Source: Segetibacter koreensis DSM 18137
Lineage (GTDB): Bacteria; Bacteroidota; Bacteroidia; Chitinophagales; Chitinophagaceae
NCBI RefSeq assembly: GCF_000374045.1
Contig: NZ_KB893337.1
Coordinates: 172 to 64,171, forward strand
Length of the DNA: 64,000 nt
Direction: 5' to 3'
In this document: piece after piece, positions 55,805 through 64,000 of the stretch
How the letters are laid out: each line of letters begins with the position of its first letter
Numbering within the stretch: position 1 is the stretch's first letter
Position numbers and translations under genes: made by a program
Notes under the pieces: model-generated
What the model was told of the DNA's origin: nothing
Database searches by the model: none
What the model saw: only the letters and a program-made list of their open reading frames with translations

Positions 55805-56293
55805 AAAAAACGTTTTAGGATAGTTGATGGTTTAGATAAGCTAAGTAAAAATAAAAAACATGCGGTAAAATTTTTAGCTGCAAGGCGAAAAATAGAGTTT
55901 ATACAGGAGACAATATTTTATGGTATTTATATAATAATTATTTGCAGGTGAAGAACACCTGCAAAGGAGAAAAGGCAAAAAAAGGTAACAAGAAAGCTAC
56001 CATAACATTTTTTCTGAATCCCATGAAGTTATGTATTACCTAAGTTAACTTTATAAACATGATCTCATGATAAAATATTTTCTTAACTTAATTGCACCAT
56101 TTTTAGCTCTCAATTGCCTGCAGTGAAAGAAACTTTTTTTGCCTTTTTATTGTTGACTTATCCTGTTACTTTTTTAGTCAGGGCTTGCAACAATATTTTT
56201 ATTGAGATAAATCGATCATGCAAAGAAGGTGTCTCAAACCGGGAAGATGCGTTTAAAGTGCAACTTGCTTCCCATATACTTTCCCTATGCCCC
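55805..56293. other. Region upstream of the type B cargo gene, with hairpin
   Basis: It contains the perfect 10-bp hairpin TTTGCAGGTG / CACCTGCAAA (55941-55950 with 55956-55965, loop AAGAA). The hairpin recurs with one mismatch at 58326-58350. A short ORF from ATG 56067 encodes a signal-peptide-like MIKYFLNLIAPFLALNCLQ but stops at once; the frame of the cargo gene is also open from TTG 56114. Confidence 0.4.
55941..55965. repeat. Dispersed hairpin, copy 1
   Basis: A perfect 10-bp inverted repeat with loop AAGAA and no T tract, so it does not look like a terminator. It recurs 2.4 kb away (58326-58350). Confidence 0.6.
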
Positions 56294-57973
56294 GTGCTAA
56301 AATATTTGATCATCATATTTCCTGTTTTCTCTTGCGAGTTATTTGCCCAAAATTCTCCAGGTGATACTGACTGCGTTCCTGCTGTTACGATCAGCGTCAA
56401 TCAAAATGATATCTGTGCCAACACTGCTATAACATTTCATGCAGCTACCAAAAATGAGGGTACGGATGGAACCTACCATTGGAAAAAGAATAACGGCAAT
56501 GCGGTTGTAACGAATACTACCTATTTTACTTCTGCAGATTTCAAAGATGGCGATGTCGTAGTATGTGAATATAGTTCTAAGACAAAATGTGGTGTAGATA
56601 CGACTGTCAGGAGTAATTCGATTACGGTGCATGTTGTCAACGATATTACCCCTAGCATTACCATTGCGAACACCGACCCTCTTATTTGTGAAGGTGAGCT
56701 AACTGTTTTTACGACCCAATCAACTTATGGCAACGCAACGCCCTCCTATCAATGGATTGTAAACGGCCAGCCGGTAGGAAATAGTACTCCTGATTATTCC
56801 ACAGACTCATTAACTAATGGTTCGCGTGTGGAATGTATTCTAACTATTTCAACTCCATCTTGCCCGGGAACTTCAATGTCTGCAACTTCCCAAATGACAA
56901 TTTACGTTTATCCAATGATCCATCCCAAAATAGAAATAACACCAAGCAAGACCCAAATTTGCAGGGGAGAAACTGTTACTTTTACCGCCACAGCCAATGG
57001 TGGCACTGCCCCAACCTTTAGCTGGGAAATAAATGGTAAACCGATAGGCGAAGTAAGTCCATCGTTGGTTACAAGTACACTAAAAGATGGCGACTCAGTA
57101 AGCTGTACAATAACGATCGACCAGGATTCAAGGTGCCGTACCAGTACAAGTGCGCCGTCAAATAAAATAGGTATACATGTAATTGATTATCCCGAACCAT
57201 CGTTGGTCATCGCCGCGCCGATTTTAGATATTTGTCCGGGTACGCCTGTTACCTTTACGGCTTTTGTGCAACACCCGGGAGATCATAACTTTTATCAATG
57301 GAAGGTCAATGGCAATGACATTGGTAACGACTCTCCAATCTTTGTTAACAATGAATTTAGAAATGGTGATGAGGTTTCGTGTATTTTATCGACAGACATT
57401 CCGGGTTGTCCTTTCCCGGCAAAAGTTGCTTCAAACGCTGAAACAGTTACAGTTAGAGATCCTCCTGTAATCACGTTTTTACCGCCTGAGATTTCAGTTG
57501 CGTATGGAGAGGTAGCTCAACTGCATGCAACAGTCTCAGGAACTGTTACTTCAGTTGCCTGGACCCCTACTGCAGCGCTAACGGCCCCTCAATCATTAAC
57601 ATCCTCTACCGTTCCGCTTACTCATGACACAGTTTTTAATCTGACTATTGTTGATAACAACGGCTGCACGGCAAATAAAGACTTAGCGGTTAAGGTTCTT
57701 AACAAACTGTACATGCCGTCGGCTTTTACACCCAATACAGACGGTAAAAATGATGTATTTCGTATTCCTCCGGGTGCTTCTATTAGTTTACGCGAATTTT
57801 CGATTTTTAATCGTTTTGGTAATATTGTTTTTAGTACAAGAAATATTGCCGACAGTTGGGATGGAACATATAAGGGGCAACATGTGGATACAGGTACCTA
57901 CGTTTATTTTATCAAAGGCATTGTCATGGACGAAAAGGTGACTGTAAAGGGAACAGTAACTCTAATAAGATAA
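56294..57973 (+). CDS. Secreted multidomain protein with type B T9SS sorting domain
   Basis: A 559-residue protein read from GTG 56294, chosen because it gives a standard signal peptide (VLKYLIIIFPVFSCELFA, then Q); the frame is open to a TTG at 56114. The body consists of four Ig/PKD-like repeats of about 90-100 residues (recurring CxGxxVTFTA..W..NG....D......DGD.V.C pattern). The last 86 residues (474-559: MPSAFTPNTDGKNDVFRI, FNRFGNIVF, WDGTYKG, GTYVYFI) are the gliding-motility-associated, type B sorting domain. It is therefore predicted to be exported by the type IX system to the cell surface or medium, probably as an adhesin (inference). Confidence 0.85.
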   Translation: MLKYLIIIFPVFSCELFAQNSPGDTDCVPAVTISVNQNDICANTAITFHAATKNEGTDGTYHWKKNNGNAVVTNTTYFTSADFKDGDVVVCEYSSKTKCGVDTTVRSNSITVHVVNDITPSITIANTDPLICEGELTVFTTQSTYGNATPSYQWIVNGQPVGNSTPDYSTDSLTNGSRVECILTISTPSCPGTSMSATSQMTIYVYPMIHPKIEITPSKTQICRGETVTFTATANGGTAPTFSWEINGKPIGEVSPSLVTSTLKDGDSVSCTITIDQDSRCRTSTSAPSNKIGIHVIDYPEPSLVIAAPILDICPGTPVTFTAFVQHPGDHNFYQWKVNGNDIGNDSPIFVNNEFRNGDEVSCILSTDIPGCPFPAKVASNAETVTVRDPPVITFLPPEISVAYGEVAQLHATVSGTVTSVAWTPTAALTAPQSLTSSTVPLTHDTVFNLTIVDNNGCTANKDLAVKVLNKLYMPSAFTPNTDGKNDVFRIPPGASISLREFSIFNRFGNIVFSTRNIADSWDGTYKGQHVDTGTYVYFIKGIVMDEKVTVKGTVTLIR

Positions 57974-58189
57974 TTTGTGATGTAAGCTTTGTTTTCGACT
58001 TTGTCGTCATCCTGAATTTAATCGAGGCTCATTTGGTGTTTTCCTTAGTCCATAACGGCTATGAAGTAGACAGGCAGAACATTGGGAAGATGATAGCAGC
58101 ATAGGTTTTTATGGGAAGAACAATTAGATGGTTTGGCTACTTGTGCATTATGAAGCGTTAAGCTGACAAAGCTTATCAGAAATTGGTAG

Positions 58190-58350
58190 AAGCGTGATTT
58201 AAAACTTTCTACAATAAGTTTCCATTTTTAAAAACTCCCGTTTGCCTTTGCGACGGGAGTTTTTTTATTAGCTGCTTCATTTGGTGCTGCTAATGTTATC
58301 ACTAACAGCATCTTTGGGAAAATTATTTGCAGGTGAAGAACACATGCAAA
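58190..58350 (+). repeat. Dispersed repeat, copy 2
   Basis: The first part (58190-58290) aligns with 55343-55440. The last part, the hairpin at 58326-58350, aligns with 55941-55965 with one mismatch in the stem. In copy 1 the two parts are separated by the VOC gene; here they are contiguous. Confidence 0.7.
58231..58266. terminator. Terminator within repeat copy 2
   Basis: AAAACTCCCGT (58231-58241) pairs with ACGGGAGTTTT (58253-58263), followed by more T residues. It lies 258 bases past the type B cargo gene; the A-rich left arm could also serve the opposite strand. Confidence 0.8.
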
Positions 58351-58451
58351 GGCTAAAAGTAAAATCCTAACACGTTACTTTTTAATTCATATTATAGAAT
58401 TTGTTTACCTGCCCGTTTTTTTTCCTTCTTAGTTTGCCATTCATTTAATTC

Positions 58452-60305
58452 TCATGGGGTTATAACGATCTGCTTCGTTTCTATTTTATTGCCGTTAATA
58501 TACAAAGTGTAGTTATAAGTTCCTGCTGGCAAATCTTCCCTTCTAATAGTTATTTGACCTTCACCCTTTGCTATGGCGAAAGTTTTTACCACACTACCTC
58601 TCATATCAGTTACAGTTATTTCAGCATTTTTAGTGCTATAGGGGGTAAAGTAATTTATTATAGCACTACTGTTTAACGGGTTAGGCACATTTTGTTTTAA
58701 GTATCCGCCTAAAGGAGCGATTGCTGGACTATTGCCGCTTTTTGAGATTAACAATTTAAGCTCTTTTATTTCGTTTTTCAAATCATCATTTTCTTTTGAA
58801 AGTTCCTGCATTCCTTTTATAATGATAGGTATAAGCTCAGTATAATTAACCGCTTTAATATTTATGTTTACTTGAGCTTCTTTTTGTTCGTCTACTTTAC
58901 TTTCAGGCTTTTCGTTATTTAAATGCTGTTTATCAGTTATTGGTTTAATGTCTCCCAGGCGTTGTGTAGATTCCTTAACAAGATTTGGCAATACCCCTTC
59001 AAGTTCCTGTGCAATTAATCCATAATGGTTTCCTTTTGGAAGATTAAGTGATACAAGTTTTTTATCATCTTTAAATTCATAACTTTTCGGTTTCAACTTA
59101 TTTATAATAGCCATAGCATCTGCAAACTCATGAATATTCTTTTTGAGTCTGGCGTCACTTGTTTGAAAGACTGTTCCTGAACAAGAAATGTCACCAATTA
59201 CGGTCAATTTAGAACCAGGAGTAGTGGTGCCAATGCCTACGTTCTGGCTGGCAAAATCCATTGTCACCAAATCTACTACACTAGGAACGGTAAAGTTCAA
59301 TTTACCTGGTGTACCCTGATTGATAGTTAGCGTTTTCCCACCTGAATTTGTATTAGTAATAGCTAAACCCTGGTAAGCATCAAATCCGTTTACGTTAAGG
59401 TGGAGTTTGGCATCTGGGGAAAGATTATTAATACCCACATTTCCACCAGCGACAGTCATCGCAGGAAACCCTATAGCATCACCTGTGCCAAGGTGAATTT
59501 TGCCGCTTCTATTAGTAAGAATGATATCCCCTTGGACAGTACCTGACATAAAAGCATTGTTTGCTGAAGCTAAACCTAAAGCTCCGAAATGCCCTGAATT
59601 ATCTCCTAAAGAGAATCCTGCATCCTTAGGTCCAGAAGAAGAACCTACTACGGATATTCCGTCTCCGTCGTAACCTGCTACTACTTGTAAACGGCTACCG
59701 GGAGAAGAGGTGCCTATGCCAACCCTTTGACTATTAAAATCCATTGTCACCAAATCAACTACACCCGGAACGGTAAAGTTTAATTTACCTGGTGTACCCT
59801 GGTTGACGGTTAGCGTTTTTCCGCCTGAGTTGGTATTGGTAATAGCTAAACCCTGGTAAGCATCAAATCCGTTTACATTAAGGTGAAGTTTGGCAGCGGG
59901 AGAAGTGGTGCCTATGCCTACCCTTTGACTGTTAAAATCCAATGTCATCAGGTCCAAAATACCCGGATTAGTAAAGTTTAGTTTTCCTAATGAGCCTTGA
60001 TTTATGGTAAGCGTTTTCCCTCCCGAATTGGCATTGGTAATAGCTAGACCCTGGTAAGCATCAAATCCGTTTACCTTAAGGTGGAGTTTGGCAGCGGGAG
60101 AAGCGGTGCCTATGCCAACATTTCCTACAGTGTTAACTCTAATCCTCTCAATGTTATTTGTGTAAATTCTTAAATTCTGCCCATTTGTAGTTCCGAGTTT
60201 AGAGGAATTACTTGCGTTACTGTTACCCTTTAAACTCCAACTTTGTGCATAACCTGAAATTAAAAAGGTAGACAAAATTGTCATGAATGAAAAAAACTTT
60301 TTCAT
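58452..60305 (-). CDS. Tail-fibre-like protein with S74 domain and type A T9SS sorting domain
   Basis: This 617-residue protein has a signal peptide (residues 1-20, ending SGYA-Q). Three copies of a 66-residue repeat (71-136, 137-202, 298-363; core AKLHLNVNGFDAYQGLAITN) carry GIGT.SP joints typical of trimeric tail-fibre stalks. A peptidase S74 intramolecular chaperone follows (about 383-500), with Ser383 and Lys388 in TSDARLKKNI, the spacing of the autocleavage dyad. Next come a coiled coil (about 497-520) and a type A sorting domain (about 537-617, ending NGNKIETKQIVITP). It is probably a surface fibre exported by the type IX system. An S74 cut would detach the sorting domain. Confidence 0.88.
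   Translation of the reverse strand: MKKFFSFMTILSTFLISGYAQSWSLKGNSNASNSSKLGTTNGQNLRIYTNNIERIRVNTVGNVGIGTASPAAKLHLKVNGFDAYQGLAITNANSGGKTLTINQGSLGKLNFTNPGILDLMTLDFNSQRVGIGTTSPAAKLHLNVNGFDAYQGLAITNTNSGGKTLTVNQGTPGKLNFTVPGVVDLVTMDFNSQRVGIGTSSPGSRLQVVAGYDGDGISVVGSSSGPKDAGFSLGDNSGHFGALGLASANNAFMSGTVQGDIILTNRSGKIHLGTGDAIGFPAMTVAGGNVGINNLSPDAKLHLNVNGFDAYQGLAITNTNSGGKTLTINQGTPGKLNFTVPSVVDLVTMDFASQNVGIGTTTPGSKLTVIGDISCSGTVFQTSDARLKKNIHEFADAMAIINKLKPKSYEFKDDKKLVSLNLPKGNHYGLIAQELEGVLPNLVKESTQRLGDIKPITDKQHLNNEKPESKVDEQKEAQVNINIKAVNYTELIPIIIKGMQELSKENDDLKNEIKELKLLISKSGNSPAIAPLGGYLKQNVPNPLNSSAIINYFTPYSTKNAEITVTDMRGSVVKTFAIAKGEGQITIRREDLPAGTYNYTLYINGNKIETKQIVITP
59217..59414 (-). repeat. 66-residue coding repeat, unit C
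   Basis: Codes for residues 298-363 of the tail-fibre-like protein. It is nearly identical to units A and B but separated from them by about 95 residues of unrelated sequence. Confidence 0.8.
59700..60095 (-). repeat. 66-residue coding repeats, units A and B in tandem
   Basis: Two head-to-tail 198-base units (59898-60095 and 59700-59897) encode residues 71-136 and 137-202. DNA similarity is high, suggesting recent duplication and scope for slippage. Confidence 0.85.
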
Positions 60306-60703
60306 AATATTAGTTTTAGTGGATAAAGAGAAAATAAAGAATTGCCTTAATACTTAATCAGTATTTTTCCTAGGGGAGCGAGAGAATAGGCTGTTATATT
60401 AACTTTTGTATGAGATTAATAAGATACCTATAAAATGAAAGAATATCCATTTAATGTTTCAGCTACAACAATATGTCCTGGAAGAGTTTCAAAAAATTAT
60501 AGTAGATAGTTGGCTTAAAGTGTATGTAAATCTACATAAATTAAATAAAAATTCAATAAGACCATGAGGAAATTTTTCTGCCCTCGTTGCTGTTCTTCAC
60601 CAACAGCATCTGGATAAAATTATGTGGATCTGAAAAGGCTTGTATGCCAAAAACAAATAATCAGAAAAAGGTTAATACCTTTAAAAATATTTTAAAAAAA
60701 CAA
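60306..60703. other. Divergent region before the TIM-barrel gene
   Basis: No convincing ORF or promoter box. At 60597-60630 a stretch (CACCAACAGCATCT, then AAAATTATGTG) resembles 58298-58330 of repeat copy 2, a possible degenerate third relative. The longer frame open from 60587 lacks a signal peptide and is not used. Confidence 0.35.
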
Positions 60704-61558
60704 ATGAAAAAAACGCTTACTCTACTTGCTTCCCTCGTACTATTTTTTGTTGCTTCCGCTCAGTCAAATCAAAGCACTAACTCTGCTGTAAATCCCGCTA
60801 AAGACTGGAAATTTGGAATTGCACTATGGACATTTCATACTTTCAGTTTTGCTGAATCATTGGATAAGGTTGACAGTGCAGGTTTGAAGTATATCGAGCC
60901 TAATAACTTTACCAAAACTCTGCCTGAGTTAAATGATTCATCGCTTATGCAATTATCTCCTTCAGGTATTCAAAAATTGAAATCACTCATAGAGCAAAGA
61001 GGATTGAAATGCGAGTCGGTTTACCTGGCCGGTGGTAAGGATATCGACGCATGGAAGAAGCAGTTTGAAGCTGCAAAACAATTAGGTGTTCAATTTGTAA
61101 CAACTGAACCTCCATTAGATATGTGGGATAGCATTGATAGTCTTGCCGGCATCTACGGAATTAAAGTTGCCATTCACGAACACTGGAAAGGTATGAGCCA
61201 CTACTGGAATCCTGACACTACCCTGCTGGCTATCAAAGGTCATCCAAACTTTGGGGTGTGTGCTGATCTTGGTCACTGGCCAAAGAGTGGCATCAAGCCT
61301 TTAGATGCAATCAAGAAGCTGAGCGGCCATATCATTGCTATACATTTAAAAGATATTGCAGCATATAATAATCCAAAATTAGTTGATGTACCTGTCGGCA
61401 CAGGTGTAATAGATTTTCCGGCTATTTTCAGGGAGTTGAAAAAACAAGGCTTCAAAGGACCTATCTACATCGAACGGGATGCAACAGATCAACCCAGCAA
61501 TCTCCCTTCAGTGATACAGGAAGTAAAATATTATAATGAACAGGTGAGTAAGTTGTAG
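60704..61558 (+). CDS. Secreted sugar phosphate isomerase/epimerase-like TIM-barrel protein
   Basis: A 284-residue protein read from ATG 60704 (MKKTLTLLASLVLFFVASAQ), which gives a clean signal peptide. The mature chain is an AP endonuclease-2/xylose isomerase-like TIM barrel: FGIALWTFHTFSF at the first strand, then YIEPNNF, VAIHEHWKG, GVCADLGHWPKSG, IAIHLKDIAAYN and GPIYIERDA, which carry the metal-binding Glu, His and Asp residues. Such proteins isomerise or cleave sugars; the secreted forms common in Bacteroidota probably act on sugar acids or keto sugars in the periplasm (inference). Convergent with the antiporter, 4 bases between stops. Confidence 0.85.
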   Translation: MKKTLTLLASLVLFFVASAQSNQSTNSAVNPAKDWKFGIALWTFHTFSFAESLDKVDSAGLKYIEPNNFTKTLPELNDSSLMQLSPSGIQKLKSLIEQRGLKCESVYLAGGKDIDAWKKQFEAAKQLGVQFVTTEPPLDMWDSIDSLAGIYGIKVAIHEHWKGMSHYWNPDTTLLAIKGHPNFGVCADLGHWPKSGIKPLDAIKKLSGHIIAIHLKDIAAYNNPKLVDVPVGTGVIDFPAIFRELKKQGFKGPIYIERDATDQPSNLPSVIQEVKYYNEQVSKL

Positions 61559-61562
61559 TAGC

Positions 61563-62936
61563 TCAACTCGCGTTACTCAGGCGCTTATTGTTTGCTTTTT
61601 CATTGCCGTATTTCTCTTCCAATAATTGCAGCGAAGTGTTTGCCATTTTCTTTTGAATAATTTTCTCTTGTTGCTCATCTGTCATGCTCCGGTATTTGTC
61701 TTCGAGGTTGACTTTCCTTATTAACCAGGGAAGTGTTAAGCCTTGTAGTACGAGGGTTATAAGAATGACAATAAAGGTTATGAAGAGAATCAGATTACGG
61801 TAAGGAAATGGTTGCCCCTGATTAATTACCAGCGGAATGGAAAGGGCTGCAGCAAGAGATACCACTCCGCGCATTCCTGCCCAACCGAGAACAATTGGAC
61901 CCTTGAAGCCGGGCTTGGGATCTGCAACGGTTATAAAGTGACTCATAAAAGTTGTGAAAAGACTTGCTCCAAACGTGCAAATAAACCGGGTAATAATTAG
62001 TAAGAAACAGATGCCTAAACCGTAGGCAATAGCTCTGCCTAAACCAATATCTCCAAGTTGATGTATAATTAATGGCAACTGAAGACCAATAAGCATAAAA
62101 ATTAACCCGTTTAGTACAAAGACGAAGTTTGTCCAAACATTTACGCCTTCAATACGGCTGCGATAGTTCAACATGCTTTGCCGTTTACTGGATAAAAAAA
62201 GACCGCCACCAACTACTGCCAATACGCCGGAATAATGAAAGTGTTCTGCCGCATAATACATGCAATAAGGGGTTATCAAAGACAAAACAATTTCAATATT
62301 TGAAGTTGTTGGTAGCCACCGATGAATAGCATAAAATATGAGTGCAATAAGAAGACCTATTAAGGTACCCATCACAATAACTAATACAAAACTGGTTGCT
62401 GCATTACCAAAATGAAACTGCCCTGTAATGACTGCAGCCAAAGCGAAGCGAAAGACAATCAGCGAAGAAGCATCGTTTAGTAAACTTTCCCCTTCAATGA
62501 TGCTTACTTGTGACTTCGGCACTTTTACATTTCGCATGATGGTTGTTGCAGATATTGCATCGGGCGGTGAAATGATACCGCCTAAAAGAAAGCCTAATGC
62601 CAAGGTAAAGCCAGGAATAAGTGCGCTGGAAACAAACGCAACGACACATGAGGTAATGATAACGATGGGAAAAGCAAAGCTCATTATTACCCGCCGCCAT
62701 CTCCAAAACTCTTTCCATGATGTTGCCCATGCTGCCTCGTACAAAAGTGGGGGTAGAAAAATAAAGAATACGATATTTGGGTCAATAGTATTATCAGAAA
62801 ACAGGGAGGTAAAACTGAGTAACAACCCTCCCAATACCAGTACAATCGGGTAGGCTATCTTAATCTTATTGGCGAGCATAACCAGCGCCAGGATAATGAG
62901 GATAAGAAAAATGTATTGAATAAAAAAGGCTTGCAT
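61563..62936 (-). CDS. CPA1-type Na+/H+ antiporter
   Basis: A 457-residue membrane protein with about 12 helices. CPA1 signatures are present: Asp126 in ISPPDAIS and Asn154-Asp155 in ESLLNDASSLI. Further motifs are FVLNGLIFMLIGLQLP and GWAGMRGVVSLAAALSIPL. It exchanges cytoplasmic Na+ or K+ for protons across the inner membrane. A C-terminal cytoplasmic tail of about 60 residues is helical and charged. No operon partner is visible. Confidence 0.93.
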   Translation of the reverse strand: MQAFFIQYIFLILIILALVMLANKIKIAYPIVLVLGGLLLSFTSLFSDNTIDPNIVFFIFLPPLLYEAAWATSWKEFWRWRRVIMSFAFPIVIITSCVVAFVSSALIPGFTLALGFLLGGIISPPDAISATTIMRNVKVPKSQVSIIEGESLLNDASSLIVFRFALAAVITGQFHFGNAATSFVLVIVMGTLIGLLIALIFYAIHRWLPTTSNIEIVLSLITPYCMYYAAEHFHYSGVLAVVGGGLFLSSKRQSMLNYRSRIEGVNVWTNFVFVLNGLIFMLIGLQLPLIIHQLGDIGLGRAIAYGLGICFLLIITRFICTFGASLFTTFMSHFITVADPKPGFKGPIVLGWAGMRGVVSLAAALSIPLVINQGQPFPYRNLILFITFIVILITLVLQGLTLPWLIRKVNLEDKYRSMTDEQQEKIIQKKMANTSLQLLEEKYGNEKANNKRLSNAS

Positions 62937-63135
62937 GAGGTACTTTGTTACATAAAAATATGAAAGCAGTTAACAAGGGCTGCATTCCGGCTTCAACTGC
63001 TATAATTTTGAGTTTAACCAATAAAGGACGAAATTGTTTTATAGGAACTATCGGAAATTTTTAAGAAAAGATTTACGTAGACAATATTATTACAGGTAAA
63101 AAGGAACACATCTTTAAGTGGGCCCTCCGTTGCCA

Positions 63136-64000
63136 TCATGTTCCCAATGTTCCCGCCGACCACTGTAGCGCAACAAGTTCTTTAAAAAACTTTGTTTTCA
63201 ATTCCAGCAGCTTTTGCCTTGCTTCTAAAACTTTACTCTCACGGCTATTGAGCAAAAATAAGCTGCTTTCACCGATTGAAAACTTTACTTCCTCAGCTTT
63301 AAGTAATCTCAGGTAATTGTCGTACGCATCCTCACCGATCTTTACCTGCTGTCGTAGTGCTAATAGTTGATTATAGGATTTTTTAATCTTGTTCTCGATC
63401 TCAAGACCTACCTGGTCTTTTTCCAGTTGATTGATCTGAATTTTAATTTTTGCAGTTTTATAATCACCTCTGCCTTGCCGCAACAACAACGGCAGGCCAA
63501 ACTCGAACCCATATTTGTAATTGTTCTCAAAAACGTTTTGCCCTATCCCTTTCCACGGTTTGTACCCTTTGCTTAGAAAGTTATAATTGACATTAAGCGT
63601 TGGCAACATGCTTTGAAACTTCAGCCTTCGTTCTGCCTGCAATGCGTCCAACTTTCTATCGTAAGTCTGAAGTTTTGGGTGATTTGCTTTTGCTGTTAAC
63701 AATATATCTTCTAACGAAGGAATTGGGTTGTTTTCGATCTTTACGCCATCCACTAAAGTATCCGGTACGACGTTACTGCTGAGCTCATACGGTTGGTCAT
63801 TATCCAGCCATAAAAAGTTCGATAATTCAAAGCCAGATGTCATCCATCTGACTTGAGCTTCACTGGCGAGCAGTTGAAAGTTTTGTAATTGCGTCAAAGC
63901 TTCAACCGTGTCTATTGCAGCCCTGTCGCCTCCTGCGAACGAACCGCGAACAAGTTTTATACGCTGCTCATTTATCGCCACTGCCTCTTCAAAGATCTTA
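63136..64000 (-). CDS. TolC-family outer-membrane efflux protein, 3' part
   Basis: The frame is open through the right edge, so the 5' end lies outside the window; about 288 residues are present. The helical repeat pattern (PSLEDILLTAKANHPKLQTYDRKLDALQAERRLK, then PTLNVNYNFLSKG, LPLLLRQGRG and long heptad helices) matches the second half of TolC-type outer-membrane factors. It would form the outer-membrane channel of a tripartite efflux or secretion system, with the other components probably upstream beyond the window. A GTG at 63981 is internal. Confidence 0.86.
   Translation of the reverse strand, partial: KIFEEAVAINEQRIKLVRGSFAGGDRAAIDTVEALTQLQNFQLLASEAQVRWMTSGFELSNFLWLDNDQPYELSSNVVPDTLVDGVKIENNPIPSLEDILLTAKANHPKLQTYDRKLDALQAERRLKFQSMLPTLNVNYNFLSKGYKPWKGIGQNVFENNYKYGFEFGLPLLLRQGRGDYKTAKIKIQINQLEKDQVGLEIENKIKKSYNQLLALRQQVKIGEDAYDNYLRLLKAEEVKFSIGESSLFLLNSRESKVLEARQKLLELKTKFFKELVALQWSAGTLGT

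Larger units (their letters stand above)
57974..58451. other. Intergenic region carrying repeat copy 2
   Basis: No gene. 58190-58350 is the second copy of the dispersed repeat, terminator and hairpin. The bases just before 58190 read in frame as AYQKLVEA followed by TGA, like the ANELMGA end of the carbonic anhydrase, so this may be a relic of a duplicated gene end. Confidence 0.45.

Noticed and set aside
61822-62730. Overlapping ORFs on both strands within the Na+/H+ antiporter
   Set aside because: The antiporter frame carries the PDAIS and ND motifs and a full set of helices; the others have no domain support.
1-64000. CRISPR arrays, transposases, integrases, toxin-antitoxin pairs or phage modules
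   Set aside because: No regularly spaced short repeats, no transposase or integrase motifs and no paired toxin-antitoxin ORFs were seen. The S74 tail-fibre-like gene has a signal peptide and T9SS domain, so it is a cell-surface protein rather than a prophage gene.

Overview
The window looks like chromosomal DNA from an AT-rich member of the Bacteroidota, probably near Chitinophagaceae (inference). Evidence: type IX secretion C-terminal sorting domains of both type A and type B, Bacteroidota-specific families (DUF3127, DUF5683, PorT-like barrels), recurrent TAnnTTTG promoter -7 elements, little Shine-Dalgarno signal, and the parA-parB-DUF5683-dapB gene order. I see no transposase, integrase, phage module or CRISPR array; the window reads as core chromosome with some accessory stretches.

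Layout. 1-732 is the 3' end of a VCBS/FG-GAP repeat protein. 1062-11404 is a complete potassium-uptake locus: an NtrC-type sigma-54 activator ending in its own terminator, then three unrecognised micro-ORFs, kdpF, kdpA, kdpB, kdpC, an outer-membrane porin, a KdpD sensor lacking its kinase half, and a separate membrane histidine kinase, the last three joined by one-base stop/start overlaps. No OmpR-type KdpE is present. 11600-18241 holds DUF2809, tRNA-Pro and tRNA-Ser, dnaA followed by a 1 kb AT-rich non-coding stretch (possible oriC), a DUF3127 OB-fold protein with an SSB-like tail, a COG2509 flavoprotein and a YkgJ-type cysteine protein. 18459-30486 holds lon, an outer-membrane barrel, a membrane phosphoesterase, a UPF0173 hydrolase, parA, parB, DUF5683, dapB, two more barrels around an Rrf2 regulator, and kdsA.

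30591-40566 holds two tandem AraC paralogues, a PspC protein, aconitase, a diketogulonate reductase, infC, thrS and a BFN/UVR protein. 40819-55804 is more accessory: a CHASE3 kinase with its Rcp1-like receiver, two orphan receivers, DoxX, an unknown lipoprotein pair, an MFS exporter, a manganese catalase overlapping a DsbA-like protein, DUF486, DUF3592, MsrA, a secreted intradiol dioxygenase, a beta carbonic anhydrase and a VOC protein.

55.3-60.7 kb contains a small family of non-coding repeats around two type IX secretion cargo proteins: a type B adhesin-like protein and an S74 tail-fibre-like protein with 66-residue repeats. The window ends with a secreted TIM-barrel isomerase-like protein, a CPA1 Na+/H+ antiporter and a truncated TolC-type efflux protein.

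The best candidate for an under-described system is the rewired kdp locus (sigma-54 regulator, split KdpD, three extra micro-proteins, co-operonic porin). Next come the S74-plus-T9SS protein, the repeat family and the lipoprotein pair at 44.2-45.4 kb.
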